Origin: Lysobacter enzymogenes
GTDB taxonomy: Bacteria; Pseudomonadota; Gammaproteobacteria; Xanthomonadales; Xanthomonadaceae
Assembly: GCF_023617245.1 (NCBI RefSeq)
Contig: NZ_CP067396.1
Coordinates: 1,488,001 to 1,552,000, forward strand
Reading direction: 5' to 3'
Length of the DNA: 64,000 bases
The notes under the pieces were generated by a model, which worked only from the letters and a program-made list of their open reading frames with translations, had not been told where the DNA came from and did not search any database. Below, piece after piece: positions 57,936 through 64,000 of this stretch (positions are counted from its first letter, which is position 1; each line of letters opens with the position of its first letter). The translations under genes were made by a program, and so were the position numbers.

Positions 57936-59714
57936 ATGTCCTATCGCTTCAAGGGCGCTCCGCGCCAGCACGCGCTTGCCGCCGCCACCCTGGCCGCGCT
58001 GTCGTGCGTGGCGATGTCGGCGTCCGCCGCCGACCGCGTCAATCTGGCCGCGCTGGCGAATGCCGACGCGCACGACCAGTTCATCGTCAAGTACCGCGAC
58101 GGCAGCGCCGCGCGCAGCAACCCCGCCAACCTGAGCCGCTCGCTCGACAGCGCCGCCGCCGGTTTCTCCGGCAAGGGCCGCGCGCTGGGCCTCAAGCACC
58201 TGCGCCGCATCGGCACCGGCGCCGACGTGGTCCAGGCCGGGCGCAAGCTCGACCGCGCCGAGGCGCAGTCGTTGATGCAGCAGATCGCGCTCGACCCGAA
58301 CGTGGAATACGTGGAAGAGAACGCGCGCATGACTGCGTTCTTCACTCCCAACGACACCCGCTTCGGCGAGCAGTGGGGCTACGGCGCCTCGGGCGTCAAC
58401 GCCACCCAGGCCTGGGACGTCAGCACCGGTACCGGCGTGGTCGTCGCGGTGATCGACACCGGCATCGCCAGCCACAGCGACCTCAACGGCAACATCCTGC
58501 CCGGCTACGACTTCATCAGCGATTCGACCGCCGCGCGCGACAGCAACGGCCGCGATTCCAACCCGGCCGATCAGGGCGACTGGTTCGCCGCCGGCGAATG
58601 CGGCGTGAGCTACAGCAGCAACTCCAGCTGGCACGGCACCCACGTCGCCGGCACGGTGGCGGCGGTGACCAACAACGCCAAGGGCGTGGCCGGCACCGCG
58701 TACAACGCCAAGGTCGTGCCGGTGCGCGTGCTCGGCAAGTGCGGCGGCACCCTGGCCGACATCGCCGACGCGATCACCTGGGCCTCGGGCGGCACCGTGT
58801 CGGGCATTCCGGCCAACGCCAACCCGGCCGAAGTGATCAACATGTCGCTCGGCGGCAGCGGCGCCTGCGGCTCGACCTACCAGGCGGCGATCGACGGCGC
58901 GGTCTCGCGCGGCGTGACCGTGGTGGTGGCGGCCGGCAACAACAACGGCAACGCCTCCAACGCGCGTCCGGCCAACTGCAACAACGTGATCACCGTCGGC
59001 GCGGTCGACAGCGCCGGCAAGCGTTCGGTGTGGAGCAGCACGCAGAAGTCGAACTACGGCACCGTGGTCGATGTGGCCGCGCCGGGTTCGAACATCCTGT
59101 CCACGCTCAACTCGGGCACCACCACGCCGGGTTCGGAGAGCTACGCGTCCTACGGCGGCACCTCGATGGCGACGCCGCACGTGGCCGGCGTGGTCGCGCT
59201 GCTGCAGGCCAAGTCGGCGACGCCGAAGACCCCGGCGCAGATCGAGAGCATCCTCAAGACCACCGCGCGCGCGTTCCCGACCACTCCGGACCAGCCGATC
59301 GGCGTGGGCATCGTCGACGCCAAGGCGGCGCTGGACTCGCTCGGCGGCGGCACCCCGAACCCGGGCACGCAGACCTACAGCAACGCCGGCGACGTCAGCA
59401 TTCCGGACAACAGCTCGGTCGGCGTGACCAGCAGCATCGTGGTCTCCGGCCGTTCCGGCAACGCCACCAGCAGCGCCCAGGTCGCGGTCAACATCGTCCA
59501 CACCTACCAGGGCGACCTCGTGGTCGATCTGATCGCGCCGGACGGTTCGGTCTACAACCTGCACAACCGCGCCGGCGGCGGTGCCGACAACATCGTCCAG
59601 ACCTACACGGTGAACCTGTCGAGCGAACCGTTGAACGGCACCTGGAAGCTGCGCGTGTCCGATCGCGCCTCGCTCGATACCGGCTACATCAACAGCTGGA
59701 GCCTCACGTTCTGA
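57936..59714 (+). CDS. Secreted S8 subtilase 3 (P domain only)
   Basis: 592 residues. Signal peptide 1-32, propeptide about 47-135 (DQFIVKYRDGSAARSNPANL to VEYVEENARMTAF). Catalytic Asp174 (VIDTG), His233 (WHGTHVAGT), Asn335 and Ser410 (GGTSMATPHVAG). The catalytic domain is followed directly by a P domain at 479-592; no PKD is present, unlike its neighbours. A Cys-containing insert (GECGVSYSSNSSW) precedes the catalytic His. Confidence 0.93.
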   Translation: MSYRFKGAPRQHALAAATLAALSCVAMSASAADRVNLAALANADAHDQFIVKYRDGSAARSNPANLSRSLDSAAAGFSGKGRALGLKHLRRIGTGADVVQAGRKLDRAEAQSLMQQIALDPNVEYVEENARMTAFFTPNDTRFGEQWGYGASGVNATQAWDVSTGTGVVVAVIDTGIASHSDLNGNILPGYDFISDSTAARDSNGRDSNPADQGDWFAAGECGVSYSSNSSWHGTHVAGTVAAVTNNAKGVAGTAYNAKVVPVRVLGKCGGTLADIADAITWASGGTVSGIPANANPAEVINMSLGGSGACGSTYQAAIDGAVSRGVTVVVAAGNNNGNASNARPANCNNVITVGAVDSAGKRSVWSSTQKSNYGTVVDVAAPGSNILSTLNSGTTTPGSESYASYGGTSMATPHVAGVVALLQAKSATPKTPAQIESILKTTARAFPTTPDQPIGVGIVDAKAALDSLGGGTPNPGTQTYSNAGDVSIPDNSSVGVTSSIVVSGRSGNATSSAQVAVNIVHTYQGDLVVDLIAPDGSVYNLHNRAGGGADNIVQTYTVNLSSEPLNGTWKLRVSDRASLDTGYINSWSLTF

Positions 59715-59757
59715 TCCTGCGGCGCGGCCCGCGGGCCGCGTGAGCGGATGCAAGCAC

Positions 59758-59782
59758 AGCCCCGGCTTCGGCCGGGGCTTTT
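59758..59782 (+). terminator. Terminator after subtilase 3
   Basis: AGCCCCGGC-TTCG-GCCGGGGCTTTT hairpin, 44 bp after the stop. Confidence 0.92.
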
Positions 59783-59833
59783 CGTTGCGGGGACGACGGA
59801 TGGGGAAGGGCGCCGCGGTCGGTGAGGGCGCGG

Positions 59834-59917
59834 CGCGGTCGCGGCTCGCGCCGCCCCACGGTCGCTACGGCGGTCGCGCGATCTCCCTGCAGGAGCGGCG
59901 CAAGCCGCGACCGCGAA
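59834..59917. repeat. Family-C REP pair (partly decayed)
   Basis: GCGGTCGCGGCTCGCGCC (59834 onward) loses the usual CTCCTACAGG end, while the inverted partner CTGCAGGAGCGGCGCAAGCC (59887-59917 region) keeps most of it. Lies between subtilases 3 and 4. Confidence 0.75.
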
Positions 59918-60263
59918 GCGTCGACCACGACGAACCCCGCGATGCAGACGATCGATGCGTATCCGACTGCCAGAATCAATCACAAAAAACACATAAAAAA
60001 TACGAGCAAGCCTCAGTGAGCGAGAATCCCGCCCTCCGCACGATGCTCATTACCAATGCGCGTACTGTGATCGACATCGATTACTCGCACGCGATCGATG
60101 GCGGCGGCATCTTGTCCAGGCTTTTCCCCGACGGCTAGCGTGTGGTCCGGACGCGAACCCCACACGCGTCCTTCCAGCTGCGTCTTGTGTCCCGCACCCG
60201 CCACGGCGGCGCGCCGGCGCTCTTTTCGTCGCATTGCGGCGCTTATCTTTTGAGGGGTCCACC
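59918..60263. promoter_or_regulatory. Upstream region of subtilase 4
   Basis: AT-rich tract 59975-60004 (CAATCACAAAAAACACATAA and following A-run), very unusual here. TGTGA-TCGACA-TCGAT at 60066-60081 is a half-match to a CRP/Clp site, resembling the one before subtilase 3 (shared ACTGTGAT). No gene is seen. Confidence 0.4.
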
Positions 60264-62324
60264 ATGTCGTTGCGTTCCGCCATCCGTCACCGCCCGCACC
60301 TGCTCGCCGCCGCCACCGCGCTGGCCCTGGCCTCGCTGGCCGCGCCTTCGTTCGCCGGCGAAGCCCACCTGGGCGCGTTGAAAGCCGACGGCAGCTACAG
60401 CCGCTTCATCGTCAAGTACAAGAACGACAGCGCCGCCGCGTCCGGCGGCGCGGCGCTGACGCGTTCGCTCGACGCCGCCGCGGCCAAGCTCGCGCTGCCG
60501 GCCGCGTCCAAGGGCGCGCGCGTGGGCCTGCGCCAGGTCCGCCGCATGCTGGTGCCCGGCGCCAGCGTGATCGCCTCCGACCGCGCGCTCGGCCGCGACG
60601 AGGCCGCCGCGGTGATGCGCCAGATCGCCGCCGATCCGAACGTGCAGTTCGTCCAGGTCGACGGCATCCGCCGCGCGCTGGCGACGCCGAACGATCCCAC
60701 CTTCAGCAATCAGTGGCATTACGCCGACAGCGCCGTCGGCATCCGCGCGCCGACCGCGTGGAACAGCAGCACCGGCACCGGCATCGTGGTCGCGGTGATC
60801 GACAGCGGCATCCTGTCGCACACCGATCTCAACGCCAACATCCTGCCCGGCTACGACATGATCAGCTCGACCACCGGCTTCTCCGACGCCGAGTGCCGCG
60901 AAGCCGGCGGGTCGCCGGGCTGCGGCAAGTCCGACGACGGCGACGGCCGCGATTCCAATCCCAACGACTCGTCCAACATCGTCCACGGCACTCACGTCGC
61001 CGGCACGATCGCGGCGGTGACCAACAACGGCGCCGGCGGCGCCGGCGTGGCCTACAACGCCAAGGTCGTTCCGATCCGCACGCTCGGCAACCAGGGCTTC
61101 GGTTCGGATTCGGACATCGCCGACGCGGTGGTGTGGGCCTCCGGCGGCACCGTCGCCGGCGTGCCGGCCAACGCCAACCCGGCCGAGATCATCAATCTCT
61201 CGCTCGGCGGCCCGGCGCCGTGCACCGACACGCCGGCCTGGCAGGCGGCGATCGATGCCGCGATCGCCAACGGCTCGACCGTGGTGGTCGCTGCCGGCAA
61301 CAGCAATATCGATGTCGCCGGCTTCACCCCGGCCAGCTGCAACGGCGTGATCCGCGTCGCCGCCAGCAACAAGGCCGGCTCGCGCGCGTCGTACTCGAAC
61401 TACGGCGCGACCATCCACGTCACCGCGCCGGGCGGCGAGAACGGCATCTTCGGGCCGAGCTCGACCGAGGGCATCATCTCGACCGTGTCCGGCAACGCCT
61501 ACGGCCCGATGGCCGGCACCTCGATGGCGGCGCCGCACGTGGCCGGCATCGCCGCGCTGATCCAGGCCGCGGCGTCGAGCCCGCGCACGCCGGCGCAGAT
61601 CCTGCAGATCCTGCAGAGCACCGCGCGCCCGATCGCGGCCAACAAGTGCTCGGGCGGTTGCGGTTCGGGCCTGGTCGACGCCGCCGCGGCGGTGGCTGCG
61701 GCTGGCGGCGGCACGCCGGGCAACCAGGCGCCGGTGGCGAATTTCGCGTCGTCGGCGAACGGGCTGACGGTGAGCTTCACCGATTCGTCGAGCGACAGCG
61801 ACGGCTCCATCGCCTCGCGCAGCTGGGACTTCGGCGACGGCACCACGTCGACCGCGACCAGCCCGAGCAAGACCTACAGCGCGGCCGGCACCTACACGGT
61901 CAAGCTGACGGTCGTCGACAACGCCGGCGCGAGCAACAGCAAGACCGCGACCGTCACCGTCGGCAGCAGCGGCGGCGTGCAGACCTACACCAACGGTACC
62001 GACGCCAACATCCCCGACAACAACGCCACCGGCATCACCAGCTCGATCAGCGTGACCGGCCGTAGCGGCAATGCTCCGAGCAACGCCCAGGTCGCGGTCG
62101 ACATCGTCCACACCTACCAGGGCGACCTGATCGTCGATCTGATCGCGCCGGACGGCTCGGTCTACAACCTGCACAACCGCACCGGTTCGAGCACCGACAA
62201 CATCAAGAAGACCTATACGGTGAACCTGTCGAGCGAGGCGCTCAACGGCAGCTGGAAGCTGCGTGCGGCCGATCGCGCGGCGGTAGACACCGGCTACATC
62301 AACAGCTGGAGCGTCACCTTCTGA
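60264..62324 (+). CDS. Secreted S8 subtilase 4 (PKD + P domain)
   Basis: 686 residues. Signal peptide 1-32, propeptide about 45-140 (SRFIVKYKNDSAAASGGAAL to VQFVQVDGIRRAL). Catalytic Asp180 (VIDSG), His241 (VHGTHVAGT), Asn346, Ser420 (AGTSMAAPHVAG). PKD 488-568, P domain 573-686. Contains the insert DAECREAGGSPGCGKSDDGD, shared in form with subtilase 5 (Cys pair). AGGGG six bases before ATG 60264 supports this start over ATG 60234. Confidence 0.93.
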   Translation: MSLRSAIRHRPHLLAAATALALASLAAPSFAGEAHLGALKADGSYSRFIVKYKNDSAAASGGAALTRSLDAAAAKLALPAASKGARVGLRQVRRMLVPGASVIASDRALGRDEAAAVMRQIAADPNVQFVQVDGIRRALATPNDPTFSNQWHYADSAVGIRAPTAWNSSTGTGIVVAVIDSGILSHTDLNANILPGYDMISSTTGFSDAECREAGGSPGCGKSDDGDGRDSNPNDSSNIVHGTHVAGTIAAVTNNGAGGAGVAYNAKVVPIRTLGNQGFGSDSDIADAVVWASGGTVAGVPANANPAEIINLSLGGPAPCTDTPAWQAAIDAAIANGSTVVVAAGNSNIDVAGFTPASCNGVIRVAASNKAGSRASYSNYGATIHVTAPGGENGIFGPSSTEGIISTVSGNAYGPMAGTSMAAPHVAGIAALIQAAASSPRTPAQILQILQSTARPIAANKCSGGCGSGLVDAAAAVAAAGGGTPGNQAPVANFASSANGLTVSFTDSSSDSDGSIASRSWDFGDGTTSTATSPSKTYSAAGTYTVKLTVVDNAGASNSKTATVTVGSSGGVQTYTNGTDANIPDNNATGITSSISVTGRSGNAPSNAQVAVDIVHTYQGDLIVDLIAPDGSVYNLHNRTGSSTDNIKKTYTVNLSSEALNGSWKLRAADRAAVDTGYINSWSVTF

Positions 62325-62366
62325 TCGCCCGCGCGGTCGCGATGGCCGCATCGGTCGATACGAGCA

Positions 62367-62391
62367 CAGCCCCGGCTTCGGCCGGGGCTTT
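62367..62391 (+). terminator. Terminator after subtilase 4
   Basis: AGCCCCGGC-TTCG-GCCGGGGCTTTT hairpin, 43 bp after the stop, identical to the one after subtilase 3. Confidence 0.92.
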
Positions 62392-62439
62392 TCGTTGTGT
62401 GCGTCGTCGCCACGGAGGGAACGCGTTGCGGCCGAAGCG

Positions 62440-62560
62440 ACTGTAGGAGCGGCGCGAGCCGCGACCGCGACAACGCGGTTGCGACGAACCTTCGATGCGA
62501 GCGGCGCGCCCGCGGTCGCGGCTCGCGCCGTTCCTACAGGTAGATCGCGTGGCGGCCGCG
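62440..62560. repeat. Composite family-C REP element with conserved linker (second copy)
   Basis: Family-C elements 62440-62470 and 62511-62541 (inverted) plus the trailing TAGATCGCGTGGCGGCCG. The linker aligns with that of the element at 51225-51345. Lies between subtilases 4 and 5. Confidence 0.85.
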
Positions 62561-62846
62561 GGGGCGGGCGGCGTATCCCGCGGCCGCGGCTTCGGCGACG
62601 CAGAACCCGTAGGCAGAACCCGTAATCGGACGCGACCTAAACAATCCGGATCTTTAGCGGCAATCGCAGTTTGCACCGGTCGCATCGCTCATTCCGGGGC
62701 TGTTTCCGCGGCGTTCTTGCCTAGATTGAAGCGGTCGGGCCGTCGCGGCTCGCTGTTCGGTCGTCGTCACGCCGCCGCCGCATCGTCGCCGTTGGATGCG
62801 CGCACGGCGCCCCGTAGCCGCTATGCCACCTCCCAGGAGCCAGACC
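62561..62846. promoter_or_regulatory. Upstream region of subtilase 5
   Basis: About 285 bp without a gene. A lower-GC patch at 62630-62670 (GACCTAAACAATCCGGATC, TTTAGCGGCAATCGC) is a possible promoter zone. AGGAG lies eight bases before ATG 62847. Confidence 0.4.
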
Positions 62847-64000
62847 ATGCCCGCATCGTCCCATCGTCTGAACGCACTCGCCGCCGCCACCGCGCTCGCG
62901 CTGCTCGGCGCGGCCGCGCCCGCCTGCGCCGGCCAGGCCCACCTCGCCGGCCTCGGCGACGACGGCAACCGCCAGTACATCGTCAAGTTCCGCGGCGGCA
63001 GCGCGCCGTCGCGCGAGGTCGCGGCGATGAAGGCGGCGCTGGACGCCGCCGCCGCCCGCGCCGGCGCGCCGAAGCTCAGCGCGCTGCGCGCGATGGCGCT
63101 GCCGGGCATACGCGTGGTGACGACGCCGGCGCCGCTCAAGCGCGCTCAGGCGACGGCGCTGATGCGCCAGCTCGCCGCCGATCCGAACGTCGAATTCGTC
63201 CAGGTCGACGGCGGGGTGACGGTGAAGATGACCCCGAACGATCCGCAGTTCTCGCGCCAGTGGCATTACGCCGACACCGCCGCCGGCATCCGCGCGCCGA
63301 CCGCCTGGAACGCCACCGCCGGCGCCGGCGTGGTGGTGGCGGTGGTCGACAGCGGCATCCTGTCGCACACCGACCTCAACGCCAACGTGCTGCCGGGCTA
63401 CGACTTCGTCAGCGCGGTCAACGGCCGCAACGCCGCCGAATGCGCAATCGACGGCCTCTCCGCCGGCTGCGGCAAGTCGCTCGACGGCGACGGCCGCGAC
63501 GCCAACCCGCACGACGCCGGCAACATCCCGCACGGCAACCACGTCGCCGGCACCATCGCCGCGGTGACCAACAACGGCCTGGGCGTGGCCGGCATCGCCC
63601 ACGCCGCCAAGATCGTGCCGGTGCGCGCGGCCGGTTCGCAGGGCTACAACGCCCATTCCGACACCATCGACGCGATCGTCTGGGCCTCCGGCGGGCATGT
63701 CGCCGGCGTGCCGGACAATCTCAATCCGGCCGAAGTCATCAACGTCTCGCTCGGCAGCGACATCGCCTGCACGCCGGCGTGGCAGGCCGGCGTCGATGCG
63801 GCGGCGGCGAACGGCGCGCTGGTGGTGGTCGCCGCCGGCAACGGCAACAACGACGTGAGCGGCAACGTGCCGGCCGGCTGCAACAACGTCGTCGCGGTCG
63901 CCGCCACCGACAAGAACGGCGCGAAGTCCTCGTTCTCGGCCTGGGGCGCGAAGATCGACCTCGCCGCGCCGGGCGGCGACGGCTTGTTCAACCAGGTGCA
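62847..64000 (+). CDS. Secreted S8 subtilase 5, 3' end outside the window
   Basis: 384 codons visible; the gene runs off the right edge before the catalytic Ser. Signal peptide 1-29, propeptide about 42-128 (RQYIVKFRGGSAPSREVAAM to VEFVQVDGGVTVKM). Catalytic Asp168 (VVDSG) and His229 are present, but the usual HGTHVAG reads HGNHVAG. Closest to subtilase 4 (QWHYADTAAGIRAPTAWN, SGILSHTDLNAN, Cys-pair insert). Oxyanion Asn is in VVAAGNGNND. Whether PKD and P domains follow cannot be seen. Confidence 0.9.
   Translation, partial: MPASSHRLNALAAATALALLGAAAPACAGQAHLAGLGDDGNRQYIVKFRGGSAPSREVAAMKAALDAAAARAGAPKLSALRAMALPGIRVVTTPAPLKRAQATALMRQLAADPNVEFVQVDGGVTVKMTPNDPQFSRQWHYADTAAGIRAPTAWNATAGAGVVVAVVDSGILSHTDLNANVLPGYDFVSAVNGRNAAECAIDGLSAGCGKSLDGDGRDANPHDAGNIPHGNHVAGTIAAVTNNGLGVAGIAHAAKIVPVRAAGSQGYNAHSDTIDAIVWASGGHVAGVPDNLNPAEVINVSLGSDIACTPAWQAGVDAAAANGALVVVAAGNGNNDVSGNVPAGCNNVVAVAATDKNGAKSSFSAWGAKIDLAAPGGDGLFNQV

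Overview
This 64-kb window is very GC-rich and gene-dense. It most resembles the genome of a Lysobacter-type gammaproteobacterium (Lysobacteraceae/Xanthomonadaceae). Supporting features are the tandem array of secreted subtilases with PKD and P domains, a PNGase A homologue, a GH18-like secreted enzyme, a divergent oxyR-ahpC pair and many short REP-like palindromes. Genus assignment is an inference from gene content; no rRNA or tRNA gene was seen.

Layout. (1) 1-10.5 kb: end of a ubiquinone hydroxylase pair, a divergent MFS transporter / DUF1302 outer-surface protein pair, an EF-hand protein, rlmM, and glnS with a guanine-deaminase-like gene. (2) 10.7-23.6 kb: housekeeping and stress genes (DUF2007, EamA exporter, apt, PNGase A homologue, msrA, DJ-1/PfpI, oxyR | ahpC, ahpD, GH18-like enzyme, prmC, pip). 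(3) 24.2-36.7 kb: a surface polysaccharide cluster with an ABC exporter (Wzm/Wzt), four glycosyltransferases, a methyltransferase/P-loop fusion, galE and two more methyltransferases. Its base composition is visibly less GC-rich than the flanks from about 26.5 kb on. (4) 36.8-52.5 kb: NUDIX, exonuclease, nitroreductase, DUF1631, a pnt transhydrogenase locus split by a minus-strand sigma-factor cassette, DUF1456, AraC and MocR regulators, and sufT. (5) 52.5-64 kb: five consecutive plus-strand S8 subtilases, the last cut by the window edge. Each has its own upstream region, and the four complete ones each have their own terminator.

How parts fit together. OxyR carries both redox cysteines and sits divergently from ahpC, with a good OxyR-box match between them; ahpC and ahpD form a peroxide-reducing pair. 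In the polysaccharide cluster, the Wzt ATPase carries a C-terminal module that appears to recur twice in the neighbouring glycosyltransferase. A methyltransferase fused to a P-loop domain lies three genes further on. This arrangement suggests chain-end modification recognised by the exporter (compare WbdD/Wzt of E. coli O8/O9a), but with different domains. The protease array looks like repeated duplication with PKD gain or loss and recent homogenisation of C-terminal domains.

The most unusual items are the shared Wzt/glycosyltransferase module, the methyltransferase-P-loop fusion with an internal (CG)11 tract, a 40-codon ORF joined by ATGA overlaps on both sides, a 36-codon hydrophobic ORF coupled to the EamA gene, and composite REP elements with conserved linkers.
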